Shown here: positions 8,042 to 16,379 of the stretch, in pieces
Layout: the number at the start of each line of letters is the position of its first letter
Position numbering within the stretch: position 1 is the first letter of the stretch
Assembly (NCBI RefSeq): GCF_003429005.1
Contig: NZ_QVQV01000013.1
Coordinates: 87,575-151,574 of the forward strand
From: Paraburkholderia sp. DHOC27
GTDB taxonomy: Bacteria > Pseudomonadota > Gammaproteobacteria > Burkholderiales > Burkholderiaceae
Reading direction: 5' to 3'
Length of the DNA: 64,000 bases
Notes under the pieces: generated by a model
What the model saw: only the letters and a program-made list of their open reading frames with translations
Databases searched by the model: none
What the model was told of the DNA's origin: nothing
Made by a program: the position numbers and the translations under genes

Positions 8042-8872
8042 ATGTCGATCAAAACTCACGAAATCCGTCCCAACCAATCCGTCGAATTGCTGAAGGAACT
8101 CCATATCCTGACGCGCGACGGCAAGATGAATCAGGACAGTCGCCGCAAGCTGAAACAGGTCTACCACCTGTTCCAGTTCATCGAGCCGTTGTTGAAAGAT
8201 CTGAAAGAAACCCAAGGCGATCTGACGCTCGTCGATCACGGCGCGGGCAAGTCGTATCTGGGTTTTATCCTGTATGACCTGTTTTTCAAGGAGCAACAGG
8301 ATCAATCGCACATCTACGGCATCGAGACGCGCGAAGAGCTGGTGAAGAGTTCCGAGGCACTGGCGGCGCGGCTCGGCTTCAAGGGGATGTCGTTTCTGAA
8401 TCTGTCCGTTGCGGACTCGATTACCTCCGAACGCCTGCCGGAGACGATTGATATCGTCACCGCGCTGCACGCCTGCAATACCGCGACGGATGACGCGATC
8501 CGCTTCGCGTTGCAGAAGCATGCGAAATACATCGTGGTCGTGCCGTGCTGTCAGGCCGAGGTGGCCGGCGTGCTGCGCCAGAACAAGAGCAAATCGCTAG
8601 GCAATGCGTTGACGGAAATCTGGCGGCATCCGCTGCACACGCGGGAATTTGGCAGCCAGATCACGAACGTGCTGCGCTGCCTGCAACTCGAGGCGCACGG
8701 CTATCAGGTCAGCGTGACGGAACTGGTTGGCTGGGAGCATTCGATGAAGAACGAACTCATCATCGCCCAGTACAAGGATTTACCGCGCCGGCGTCCGGCG
8801 GAGCGTCTGAACGAGGTGATGGAGTCGCTCGGTCTCGCGGAGTTGCGCGAGCGGTTTTTCGTCGAAGCTTAA
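8042..8872 (+). CDS. Class I SAM methyltransferase (Methyltransf_32-like)
   Basis: 276 aa. Residues around 65-75 carry a variant motif I (LVDHGAGKSYLGF); a later stretch, LHACNTATDDAIRFAL followed by IVVVPCCQAEV, is typical of the PF13679-type methyltransferases related to METTL25/RRNAD1. Substrate unknown; rRNA or tRNA is a guess. Two ATGs compete: 8027, which abuts the AAAGG at 8022-8026, and 8042, which leaves a long spacer; 8042 begins the conserved sequence and is used, with some doubt. Confidence 0.75.
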   Translation: MSIKTHEIRPNQSVELLKELHILTRDGKMNQDSRRKLKQVYHLFQFIEPLLKDLKETQGDLTLVDHGAGKSYLGFILYDLFFKEQQDQSHIYGIETREELVKSSEALAARLGFKGMSFLNLSVADSITSERLPETIDIVTALHACNTATDDAIRFALQKHAKYIVVVPCCQAEVAGVLRQNKSKSLGNALTEIWRHPLHTREFGSQITNVLRCLQLEAHGYQVSVTELVGWEHSMKNELIIAQYKDLPRRRPAERLNEVMESLGLAELRERFFVEA

Positions 8873-8896
8873 AGAGGTGCAAGCGGCTTAGGCCGC

Positions 8897-9463
8897 TCAC
8901 TCTCCAGCCGGCTCACTCATCCACTTCTGCCAGCCCGCCAACCCGAGGCGGCGCAGCGTGTCCTGATTGCGCTCGTAGATGTCCGCGGCATCCGGAAACG
9001 CATCCACCGCGCGTTCGATGCTCGCTTCACGCAGCAGATGCAGAATCGGATAGGGCGCACGGTTCGTGTAGTTCTCGATATCGTCCGCTTCGCTGCCTTC
9101 GAACTGATACGCAGGGTGAAAGCTCGCAATCTGCAGTTCGCCTGCCAGTCGCATTTGCTTGAGCAGCTGGTCCGCGAAGAACAGGCAGTCGTTGTAGTCG
9201 AGAAACTCCGCCAACGCGTGCGGGATGATCAACAACGTGGTGTCGATCTGCGCGGCATCAGTCTCGGCCAGCGTGTTCAGTTCCGCCTCGAGATCCATCA
9301 GGACACCTTCCAGACTGGTCGCTTCGCTGATCGCGTAACGGATCTGGTTCTTCACATGCACGGCTTTCGCAAACGGACACAGATTGAGGCCAATCACTGC
9401 GCGCGTGAGCCAGTGGCGGGTGTTGGAGAGGATGACTTCGTTGGAATCTGCGGAAAGCGGCAT
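8897..9463 (-). CDS. DUF1415 family protein
   Basis: 188 aa. The sequence TRHWLTRAVIGLNLCPFAKAV near the N-terminus and SFHPAYQFEG in the middle are hallmarks of DUF1415, a conserved proteobacterial family of unknown function. A conserved Cys sits in the LCPF motif. It ends 24 bases from the convergent methyltransferase gene and shares no operon with it. No signal peptide; probably cytoplasmic. Confidence 0.85.
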   Translation of the reverse strand: MPLSADSNEVILSNTRHWLTRAVIGLNLCPFAKAVHVKNQIRYAISEATSLEGVLMDLEAELNTLAETDAAQIDTTLLIIPHALAEFLDYNDCLFFADQLLKQMRLAGELQIASFHPAYQFEGSEADDIENYTNRAPYPILHLLREASIERAVDAFPDAADIYERNQDTLRRLGLAGWQKWMSEPAGE

Positions 9464-9545
9464 GGGGGAAAGCGCGGCTGAAAACGTAGCAAGAGCCGCT
9501 ATTTTACCGGCGCGCTATGAGATGGCGGAGATCACGCGTAGATCA

Positions 9546-10190
9546 TCAGGAGACCGCCACGGCTGGCGGACAGGCAGCGGCAATCAACAGCGCGGCCACG
9601 CGCGGCGCGGCGAGAATCGCGCCACAACCGGGGCCGTAGGTCTGGCTCGCGGCATACACGCCTTCGATCAACAATCCGAGTCCGTGCGCCAGCGCGACAG
9701 GATCATCGGCGATGGCCGCCGTTGCCAGTTCGGTCAGCCGCGCCAGCAGCCGCGCCTTCTGGTCGAACACAAACTGTCGGGCCGCGTGCGTCGCGTCGGG
9801 AAATTCCACGGCCACATTGACGAACGGACAGCCGCGATAGTCCTCGACCGAAGCCCGCACGGCGAGATCGTCAAAATATTGCTGAAGCTGTTTGGCCGGC
9901 TCGCCCGGATGCATGGCGAAGCTCTTTTCGACGTAGTTGAAAAACCGCTGATCCGCCTGCTGCAGATACGCGAGCACCAGATCGTCCTTGGACGAGAACT
10001 GGCGGTACAGGCTCATTTTGTTGACGCCCGCCCGTTCGACGACGGCATCCACCCCCACGGTCCGCACGCCTTCCCGATAAAACAGTTCGCCGGCCGCGCG
10101 CAGCAGACGCTCCTGCGCCAGCGGGCCGGCGGTCTGCACACGCGAGCGGCGGGCCGCCCCGGTGGGGTTTGAGGTTTCGTTTCGTGACAT
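9546..10190 (-). CDS. TetR family transcriptional regulator
   Basis: 214 aa. The N-terminal helix-turn-helix spans about residues 27-72 (ELFYREGVRTVGVDAVV ... GVNKMSLYRQFSSKDDL), the TetR signature. The C-terminal ligand domain resembles the AcrR/NemR-like group. It is divergent from an MFS permease at 10347, and the 156-base gap holds a strong promoter with an inverted repeat in its spacer plus a second operator-like palindrome. It most likely represses the permease and itself. Confidence 0.9.
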   Translation of the reverse strand: MSRNETSNPTGAARRSRVQTAGPLAQERLLRAAGELFYREGVRTVGVDAVVERAGVNKMSLYRQFSSKDDLVLAYLQQADQRFFNYVEKSFAMHPGEPAKQLQQYFDDLAVRASVEDYRGCPFVNVAVEFPDATHAARQFVFDQKARLLARLTELATAAIADDPVALAHGLGLLIEGVYAASQTYGPGCGAILAAPRVAALLIAAACPPAVAVS

Positions 10191-10218
10191 GGTGGGTCCA
10201 CTTCCAGTTGCGGATGCC

Positions 10219-10247
10219 TTGACATGTTACTGACCAGTCACTAAGAT
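10219..10247 (+). promoter_or_regulatory. Sigma-70 promoter of the MFS gene
   Basis: TTGACA (10219-10224), 17-base spacer, TAAGAT (10242-10247). A perfect -35 and good -10 pointing to the permease. An inverted repeat lies inside the spacer. Confidence 0.75.
10229..10238. promoter_or_regulatory. Candidate TetR operator 1
   Basis: ACTG-AC-CAGT, a perfect inverted repeat with 2-base centre, lying wholly between the -35 and -10 boxes of the MFS promoter; binding here would block RNA polymerase. Confidence 0.6.
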
Positions 10248-10260
10248 CGCAACACTATTG

Positions 10261-10274
10261 TGACTGATCTGTCA
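10261..10274. promoter_or_regulatory. Candidate TetR operator 2
   Basis: TGACTGATCTGTCA, a 14-base near-palindrome (TGAC and GATC cores symmetric, one mismatched pair). Shares ACTG/CAGT-type half-sites with operator 1, 34 bases away centre to centre, downstream of the promoter. Confidence 0.55.
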
Positions 10275-10346
10275 CAAGTCCTTTACGAAAGCCGTAATAA
10301 AGTAGACCCGGCGCGAGATAGCAGGTGTGCGCCGTCTGGAGATGCG

Positions 10347-11630
10347 ATGAACTGGGCAGCGAGAATGATTGGCGGGCGCTTCCACTACGGGTGGTTGACC
10401 GTAGCGGTGGTGTTTCTGGTGTTGCTGGCCGCCGCCGGAACGCGGGCCACGCCAAGCGTGATGATGGTGCCGCTGGAACATCAGTTTGGCTGGAGCCGGG
10501 CCACCATTTCGCTCGCCATCTCGGTGAATATCGCGTTGTACGGCCTGATGGGGCCGTTCGCGGCAGCCGCCATGCAGCGCTTCGGCGTGCGCCCCACCGT
10601 GCTGGTCGCGATGGGCGTCATGGCTGCGGGCGTTGGGCTGTCTTCGCTGATGACGCATCCGTGGCAAATGATCCTCATCTGGGGCGTGATGGTGGGCGGC
10701 GCGACCGGCGTGGCGGCGTTGTCGCTGTCGGCTACGGTCGTGAACCGCTGGTTCACCACGCATCGCGGGCTGGTGATGGGCATCCTCACCGCCAGTTCGG
10801 CCACCGGTCAGCTGGTGTTCCTGCCCTTGCTGGCGGCGATTGCCGAGCACCACGGCTGGCGTCCCGTGGTGTGGGTGGTAGCGGGCGCGGCGGCCATCGT
10901 GTTGCCGCTGATCGCCTTCCTGCTGCCCGAACGTCCTGCCGATCTGACACTGCGCCCCTACGGCGAACCCGCCGACGCGCCCATCGTCACCAACGTCACG
11001 AAACAGAATCCGCTGGCGATCGCCTTCGGCACCCTGGCGATGGCGAGCAAGACGCGCGACTTCTGGCTCCTGTTCTTCAGCTTCTTCATCTGCGGCGCGA
11101 GCACCAACGGCTATATCGGCACGCACCTGATCGCGATGTGCGGCGACTACGGGCTGAGCGAAGTGCAGGGCGCATCGCTGCTGGCCGCGATGGGAATTTT
11201 CGACCTGTTCGGCACGACGCTCTCGGGCTGGCTGTCGGATCGCTTCAACGCGCGCGTGCTGCTGTTTTTCTACTACGGCCTGCGCGGGCTCTCGCTGATG
11301 TATCTGCCGCACGCGTTTGGGATCGATTTCTTCGGCTTGCCGCTCTTTGCGCTGTTCTACGGGCTCGACTGGATCGCGACGGTGCCGCCCACGGTGCGTC
11401 TCGCCACGGATGTCTACGGCAAGGAAGCCGCGCCGGTCGTATTCGGCTGGGTGGTGGCCGGCCACCAGCTTGGTGCGGCGTTCGCTGCGTTCGGCGCCGG
11501 CATGCTGCGCTCGAGCCTTGGCACGTACACCGTGGCGTCGATGATTTCGGGCGGCCTGTGTCTGGTGGCGTCGGTGATCGTGCTGCGTATCAATCGCGGC
11601 GAGCGGGCGGCGACTCCACAGCCTGTTTGA
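10347..11630 (+). CDS. MFS transporter (monocarboxylate/oxalate-formate type)
   Basis: 427 aa, about 12 helices. The N-terminus FHYGWLTVAVVF and FGWSRATISLAISVN are typical of the MCT/oxalate:formate-type branch of the MFS. The substrate is unknown; the neighbouring TetR suggests ligand-induced expression, either uptake of an organic acid or efflux. The ATG at 10347 is chosen over an upstream frame because GGAGA lies at 10338-10342 and the first helix follows. Confidence 0.87.
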   Translation: MNWAARMIGGRFHYGWLTVAVVFLVLLAAAGTRATPSVMMVPLEHQFGWSRATISLAISVNIALYGLMGPFAAAAMQRFGVRPTVLVAMGVMAAGVGLSSLMTHPWQMILIWGVMVGGATGVAALSLSATVVNRWFTTHRGLVMGILTASSATGQLVFLPLLAAIAEHHGWRPVVWVVAGAAAIVLPLIAFLLPERPADLTLRPYGEPADAPIVTNVTKQNPLAIAFGTLAMASKTRDFWLLFFSFFICGASTNGYIGTHLIAMCGDYGLSEVQGASLLAAMGIFDLFGTTLSGWLSDRFNARVLLFFYYGLRGLSLMYLPHAFGIDFFGLPLFALFYGLDWIATVPPTVRLATDVYGKEAAPVVFGWVVAGHQLGAAFAAFGAGMLRSSLGTYTVASMISGGLCLVASVIVLRINRGERAATPQPV

Positions 11631-11636
11631 ACGAGG

Positions 11637-11660
11637 GGCGGCCCGCTGCTGCGGGCCGCC
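11637..11660 (+). terminator. GC-rich hairpin after the MFS gene
   Basis: Perfect 10-bp stem GGCGGCCCGC / GCGGGCCGCC with loop TGCT, seven bases after the stop codon. It lacks a T tract, so it may be a 3' processing or Rho-assisted end rather than a classic intrinsic terminator. Confidence 0.55.
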
Positions 11661-11687
11661 GCCTTGCGCGGCGGTCTTGACGCGCGG

Positions 11688-11875
11688 TTTTCGGACCGCC
11701 ACATTTCGCCGTCTTCGTTTCGCTACCTTTGTTTCGCCGCCGTGTTTCACCGCCTTATTTGACCGCCGCCTTCACCGCTGTCGTTGGACCACCGCTTTTG
11801 ACCGCCGCGTTTCTTCGCCCTCGTTGGACAGGCGCGTTTCATCACCGCATTCCACTGCATTTCTTCCCGGCATTT
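11688..11875 (+). repeat. Degenerate tandem repeat, about 13-14 base unit
   Basis: About 13 units that begin TTT or TT and continue roughly as TTTCACCGCCGCG (for example TTTCGCCGCCGTG, TTTCACCGCCTTA, TTTGACCGCCGCC). On the plus strand it is rich in C and T and poor in A and, in places, G, so the transcript resembles a Rho-loading site downstream of the MFS gene. Function is inference. Confidence 0.6.
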
Positions 11876-11958
11876 AAAGCGCGCGTTGCAAACCCCGGTT
11901 ATGCTATGTGGCCCCGGGCTCTTGCCCGTCGATCATGAATTTCGACCGAGAGAAGCGC

Positions 11959-12552
11959 ATGGCCAACAAACCCGCCCCTACCGCCGTTCCTATCCACGAA
12001 CTGATCGCCGGCCGCTGGAGCCCGCGCGCCTATTCGAGCGAGCCGGTCAGCCGCGAGCATCTTCATGCTGTTCTCGAAGCGGCGCGCTGGGCGCCCTCGT
12101 CGTATAACCTCCAACCCTGGCGTTTCATGGTGTTCGACCGCAGCGCCGACGAAGTCTCGTTCAAGCGCGCCTTCGCCACGCTGGTGCCGTTCAATCAAGG
12201 CTGGAACGCGCCGGCTCCGGTGCTGATCGCAGCGACCACGCATACGCTGACCAACAAGGGCGAAATAAACCGCTGCGCGCCGTACGACACGGGCGCGGCC
12301 GCAATGGCGCTGGTGCTGCAGGCACACGCATTGGGACTCGCGGCGCATCAGATGAGCGGCTTCGACGTCAATGCGTTCCGCAAGGCCTTCGCGATTCCTG
12401 ACGATGTGGAGGTGATTGCGATGATCTCGCTCGGGCATTTCGGCGAAGTGGACAAGCTCGATCCGGTGTTGCGCGAGCGTGAGAAGTCGGTGCGCACGCG
12501 TCTGCCGCTGAGTGACATTGCGTTCAGCGGCGCGTGGAAAAAAGCGTTTTGA
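11959..12552 (+). CDS. Nitroreductase family protein
   Basis: 197 aa. RWSPRAYSSEPVS and AARWAPSSYNLQPWRFMV form the FMN-binding N-terminus of the nitroreductase superfamily; the C-terminal ISLGHFGE is the second conserved block. Members are NAD(P)H- and FMN-dependent reductases of nitroaromatics, quinones or flavins. The physiological substrate is not evident. An alternative in-frame ATG lies at 11935; 11959 is preferred because a purine-rich GAGAGAAG precedes it and conserved sequence follows closely. Confidence 0.85.
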   Translation: MANKPAPTAVPIHELIAGRWSPRAYSSEPVSREHLHAVLEAARWAPSSYNLQPWRFMVFDRSADEVSFKRAFATLVPFNQGWNAPAPVLIAATTHTLTNKGEINRCAPYDTGAAAMALVLQAHALGLAAHQMSGFDVNAFRKAFAIPDDVEVIAMISLGHFGEVDKLDPVLREREKSVRTRLPLSDIAFSGAWKKAF

Positions 12553-12613
12553 TATTTATAGCGGGTGAGTGGTGATTCAGGCTTCGGGTCACGCTCAGGC
12601 AGCATGAAAAGAT

Positions 12614-12643
12614 AAAAGCGCAGTCCACACGGACTGCGCTTTT
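12614..12643. terminator. Bidirectional terminator between nitroreductase and MFS genes
   Basis: AAAAGCGCAGTCC pairs with GGACTGCGCTTTT around the loop ACAC; T's follow on the plus strand and the stem's A run becomes T's on the minus strand. It separates two convergent genes. Confidence 0.88.
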
Positions 12644-14116
12644 TCATTCCCCCTCGCCGACCGCGGACAAGGGCGCGGCCACGTTCTCCAGCGATTTCCG
12701 CTCCGCATCCACCCCCCAGATGCCCGCGACGATCGCTGCACCCACCATCAGCGCCGAGCCGACCAAGTAGCCCGTGAAAACTTCGCTGCGCTGGTGGGTA
12801 TCGATCAGTCGTCCAAAGAAGGCCGGTCCGGCGATGCCGCCCAGCGCGGTGCCGAACGCGTAGAACAGTGCGATGGCCAGCGCGCGGATCTCCAGCGGAA
12901 ACGATTCGCTGACCGTCAGATAAGCCGAACTCGCAGCGGCCGAGGCGAAGAAGAAAATCACCATCCACGCCGCCGTCTGGGTCGTGACGGTGAGCCATTG
13001 CTGCTCGAACAGATAGCCGCTGATTGTCAGCAGGATGCCGGATAGCGCGTAGGTAGTCGCGATCATCTTGCGCCGGCCGATCACGTCGAACAGACGCCCC
13101 AGCAAGAGCGGCCCGAGGAAGTTGCCGAGCGCAAACGGCAGCAGATACCAGCCGATGTGGTCGCCCGGCACGTGGTAGAAATCGGTGAGTACCAGCGCAT
13201 AGGTGAAGAAGATGGCGTTATAGAAGAACGCCTGCGCGGTCATCAGAGACAAGCCGACCAGCGCGCGTCGCCGGTGCACGGTGAAAATTGCGTGGAACAC
13301 TTCAGCGAGCGGGGTGTGGTCGCGGGTCCGCAACCGCAAACGGGTAAACGACGTGTCGTCGAGGCGGTGTCCGGTCTCGCGAAAGCGTGCTTCGATCCCC
13401 TCGACAATCTCCGTTGCCTCTTGCGCCTCGCCGTGCGTGAGCAGCCAGCGCGGGCTCTCCGGCACCCAGATACGCATGGGCAGGATCGCGAGCGCCAGCG
13501 CCGCGCCGATGAAGAAGCACGCGCGCCAGCCCCAATCGCCCGGTAGCAGATGCGGATCGAGCAGCACGAGCGAGCCTGCCGCACCGATGCCGGCGCCCAC
13601 CCAGAACGTGCCGTTGATGCCGAGGTCCGTCCAGCCGCGTACGCGGGCGGGCGTGAATTCCTGGATCGTCGAATTGATGGCCGTGTATTCGCCGCCAATC
13701 CCCGCGCCGGTCAGGAAGCGAAACAGCAGGAAACTCGCCAGGTTCCATGACAGCGCCGTCGCGGCGGTCGCCGCGAGATACAGTGACAGCGTGATGAAGA
13801 ACAGCTTGCGACGGCCGAGTCGGTCGGTGAGCCAGCCGAATCCCAGCGCCCCGAGCACCGCGCCTGCAATATAGGCGCTGCCGGCGAGCCCAATATCTGT
13901 GTTGGAAAAGTGCAGGGTGTGGCTGGTCTTGAGCGCGCTGGCCACGGCGCCCGCCAAGGTAACTTCCAGACCGTCCAGCAGCCAAGTGACGCCGAGCGCG
14001 ACCACGATCAGGGAATGGAACCGGCCCCAAGGCAGACGGTCGAGGCGCGACGGGAGATCGGTTTCGATCACGGCCTGCGGTTTTTCCTGCACCGCTGCGG
14101 TAGGCGGTTCGGCCAT
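12644..14116 (-). CDS. MFS transporter (sugar/aromatic acid porter-like)
   Basis: 490 aa. Residues 30-80 contain DGLEVTLAG and the loop GWLTDRLGRRKLF (motif A); the second half has FDVIGRRKM, the duplicated motif, as in sugar-porter and NiaP/aromatic-acid MFS subfamilies. The substrate is unknown. It is monocistronic and convergent with the nitroreductase. The frame is open up to 14296, but the ATG at 14116 with GAGGAG about 11 bases upstream fits the family start. Confidence 0.85.
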   Translation of the reverse strand: MAEPPTAAVQEKPQAVIETDLPSRLDRLPWGRFHSLIVVALGVTWLLDGLEVTLAGAVASALKTSHTLHFSNTDIGLAGSAYIAGAVLGALGFGWLTDRLGRRKLFFITLSLYLAATAATALSWNLASFLLFRFLTGAGIGGEYTAINSTIQEFTPARVRGWTDLGINGTFWVGAGIGAAGSLVLLDPHLLPGDWGWRACFFIGAALALAILPMRIWVPESPRWLLTHGEAQEATEIVEGIEARFRETGHRLDDTSFTRLRLRTRDHTPLAEVFHAIFTVHRRRALVGLSLMTAQAFFYNAIFFTYALVLTDFYHVPGDHIGWYLLPFALGNFLGPLLLGRLFDVIGRRKMIATTYALSGILLTISGYLFEQQWLTVTTQTAAWMVIFFFASAAASSAYLTVSESFPLEIRALAIALFYAFGTALGGIAGPAFFGRLIDTHQRSEVFTGYLVGSALMVGAAIVAGIWGVDAERKSLENVAAPLSAVGEGE

Positions 14117-14398
14117 TGCGATAAATCTCCTCGTGTCAGGAAAATTGACCAGCGTATCCTGTGCGGATGAGCAATTTTCGTTCCGCTGCGACGCGGCGGG
14201 TGCCTTGTACGAGATGGCGTTCCGCGTCTGATGGGCGGAAGCCAGGCGTGCGGTTTGACGACGGGTTTGTCGCGCCCGCTGGATACGCGAGCGCACGGCG
14301 AACCGTCAGACCGACTTCAGTTGATACCCGCCGCATTTTCGTGATACAAAGCCCATCCTCTTCCTGTCCGCGCCAGCCGCAAGCGGCGATTCCCTGCC

Positions 14399-15649
14399 AT
14401 GACCTATTGCGCGATTGACTTCGGCACATCGAATTCCGCCGTTGCCGTTCCCGACGGCGCCGCGCTGCGCCTCGCGCCAGTCGAAGGTGCGTACACCACG
14501 CTGCCCACCGCGGTCTTCTTCAACACCGACGAAAACACCCGCGATTTTGGACGGGCGGCGCTGGAGGCATACATCGACGGCTTCGACGGCCGGCTCATGC
14601 GCTCGATGAAGAGCATCCTCGGTTCGGCGCTCGCCGAGAATTCCACGGATCTCGGCGACGGTTCGGCGATCAAGTACACGGAAGTGATTGCGATCTTCGT
14701 CGATCATCTGAAGCGGTCCGCCGAGGCAAGCGCGGGCGCAGCCATCAATCGCGCGGTGCTCGGACGCCCGGTGTTCTTTGTCGACGACGATCCGCGTGCG
14801 GACCAACTGGCGCAACATCAACTGGAAGCGGCGGCCCGTTCGGTAGGACTGCGCGAGATTCACTTCCAGTATGAGCCGATCGCCGCGGCCTTCGACTACG
14901 AGTCGCATCTGACAGAAGAGGGTTTGGTGCTGGTGGCCGACATCGGCGGCGGTACGTCGGACTTTTCGCTGGTGCGCGTCGGACCCGAGCGGATGAAGCG
15001 GGTTGAGCGCAAGGACGACGTGCTGGCCCACCACGGTGTGCACGTCGCCGGCACGGACTTCGACCGGCGCGTCGAACTGGGCACCATTCTGCGCGAACTG
15101 GGCTACCAGTCGCTGGATCCGGAAGGGCGCGAACTGCCGAACCGGATTTACTTTGATCTCGCCACCTGGCATCTGATCAACACGGTTTACGCGCCCAAGC
15201 GCGTAAGCGAACTGGCGCTGATGCGCCATCTGTTCACCAACGTGACCCAGCACGACCGGCTGATGCGCGTGGTCGAGCGCCGCCTCGGGCACGCGCTGGC
15301 CGCCCACGCGGAAGAGGCCAAGATCGGCGTGGCGGCGGGCGGCGAGACGATGATCGATCTGGAACTGGTGGAAGAGGATTTGCGTCTGGCATTCGACGAG
15401 GCCCAACTGGTCAAGGCGGGTCACGACGAAACCCTGCGCATCGTGCAGGCGGCCCGCGACACGGTGCAGGCAGCGGGCGTCGCCCCGCGCGATGTCAGCG
15501 CGATCTATTTCACCGGCGGCTCGACGGGCCTGGCGTTTCTCTCAACCGCGCTGGCCGCGGCATTTCCCGACGCACAACCGGTTTTCGGCGACCGCCTCGC
15601 CAGCGTCGCGACGGGACTCGGCATTCACGCACGCCGCGTGTTCGGATAA
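14399..15649 (+). CDS. yegD: Hsp70-family protein, YegD-like
   Basis: 416 aa. IDFGTSNSAVAV (residues 6-17) and ADIGGGTSDFSLV (about 180-192) are the phosphate-1 and phosphate-2 loops of the actin/Hsp70 ATPase fold, and FTGGSTG near 375 is the adenosine motif. The protein ends with the nucleotide-binding domain and lacks a DnaK substrate-binding domain, as in YegD. Role unknown, presumed chaperone-like. No clear Shine-Dalgarno precedes the ATG, but the conserved sequence starts at residue 4. Confidence 0.85.
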   Translation: MTYCAIDFGTSNSAVAVPDGAALRLAPVEGAYTTLPTAVFFNTDENTRDFGRAALEAYIDGFDGRLMRSMKSILGSALAENSTDLGDGSAIKYTEVIAIFVDHLKRSAEASAGAAINRAVLGRPVFFVDDDPRADQLAQHQLEAAARSVGLREIHFQYEPIAAAFDYESHLTEEGLVLVADIGGGTSDFSLVRVGPERMKRVERKDDVLAHHGVHVAGTDFDRRVELGTILRELGYQSLDPEGRELPNRIYFDLATWHLINTVYAPKRVSELALMRHLFTNVTQHDRLMRVVERRLGHALAAHAEEAKIGVAAGGETMIDLELVEEDLRLAFDEAQLVKAGHDETLRIVQAARDTVQAAGVAPRDVSAIYFTGGSTGLAFLSTALAAAFPDAQPVFGDRLASVATGLGIHARRVFG

Positions 15650-15696
15650 CAGAACCGTTTTCCAAAACTCAGGCAGAATGCCTTTGAGCCGGACAT

Positions 15697-15726
15697 AAAA
15701 AAACCCCGCCTTGGCGGGGTTTTTTC
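15697..15726. terminator. Bidirectional terminator between yegD and cspA
   Basis: A-rich run, stem ACCCCGC / GCGGGGT with loop CTTG, then six T's. Serves both convergent genes. Confidence 0.9.
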
Positions 15727-15750
15727 GCATCCAGAAGGAAGCGTGCTTGC

Positions 15751-15954
15751 TTACACCGGCTTGATGTTAGCAGCTTGCTTGCCCTTCGGGCCCGTCTTGA
15801 CTTCAAACGTGACCTTTTGGTTTTCTTGCAGCGTCTTGAAGCCTTCCGTGCGGATTTCCGAGAAATGCGCGAACAGATCTTCGCCGCCGCCGTCCGGCGT
15901 GATGAAGCCAAAGCCCTTTGCGTCATTGAACCACTTGACGGTACCGGTTTCCAT
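15751..15954 (-). CDS. cspA: Cold-shock protein (CspA family)
   Basis: 67 aa, full length for the family. A single cold-shock domain with RNP1 KGFGFITP and RNP2 DLFAHF, which bind single-stranded RNA and DNA. The start is the ATG at 15954 with AGGA a few bases upstream; the longer frame to 16071 is simply the 5' leader. About 425 bases separate it from the divergent APC permease, room for the long untranslated leader that cold-shock genes often have. cspA is a family label; which paralogue it is cannot be said. Confidence 0.93.
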   Translation of the reverse strand: METGTVKWFNDAKGFGFITPDGGGEDLFAHFSEIRTEGFKTLQENQKVTFEVKTGPKGKQAANIKPV

Positions 15955-16379
15955 ATTACTTGTTCCTAAAGATGGTAAATAAGGCCGAAGCCCAATGGGT
16001 GCATGAAAATCAAGGAAGGGGGTAATGGGACCAACCGGAGTACCGTTGATGGGCGAACTACGAAAGACCAATTCACTCGCCGCTTGAAATCCTGCCCGAA
16101 CGTTATACGGCGATTTCGAGAGAAGGTCAACAGTCGGCGCAATTCTTTACAGGAATTTCCAACCATGTCCGTTGTATTCTTACAAAGCTTGCAAACAGAT
16201 CAGAATCTCGCTAGGGGATAACCCTTGCTTCACTGCAATCTCGTGGTGCAACCGTTAAACTACGCGCCGCGTATGGCGGTTGCACCTTTCGGTCTCGCCG
16301 CCGCACTCATGCCCGTCACCCGTCTCCAGCGTCACAAGCCATCACGCGGTGCCGACATGATTCTGACTCAGGAGAAGAC
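15955..16379. other. Divergent region between cspA and the APC permease
   Basis: 425 bases, clearly AT-richer than the neighbours. It must carry the cspA promoter and leader and the permease promoter. The one definite structure is the nested inverted repeat at 16245-16286. I could not fix promoter boxes. Confidence 0.5.
16245..16286. promoter_or_regulatory. Nested inverted repeat upstream of the APC permease
   Basis: Outer arms GGTGCAACCG (16245-16254) and CGGTTGCACC (16277-16286) are perfectly complementary; inside lies TACGCG-C-CGCGTA (16261-16273), also perfect. The outer half-sites are 32 bases apart centre to centre, about three helical turns. Either a paired operator or an RNA hairpin 94 bases before the permease start. 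Confidence 0.55.

Larger units (their letters stand above)
11631..11958. other. Intergenic region with hairpin and degenerate repeat
   Basis: 328 bases between the MFS stop and the nitroreductase. It contains a GC hairpin (11637-11660) and a long degenerate 13-14-base tandem repeat (about 11688-11875). The small open frames here are products of the repeat and not convincing genes. Confidence 0.6.

Noticed and set aside
10272..11750. 492-codon minus-strand open frame
   Set aside because: Antisense to the MFS gene at 10347; strongly Arg/Gln/His-biased and without a recognisable motif.
11688..11875. Possible CRISPR array
   Set aside because: Units are only 13-14 bases, contiguous and degenerate with no spacers, and no cas genes are near.
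16003..16221. 72-codon open frame in the cspA leader region
   Set aside because: No ribosome site or similarity; lies in the expected long 5' untranslated region.
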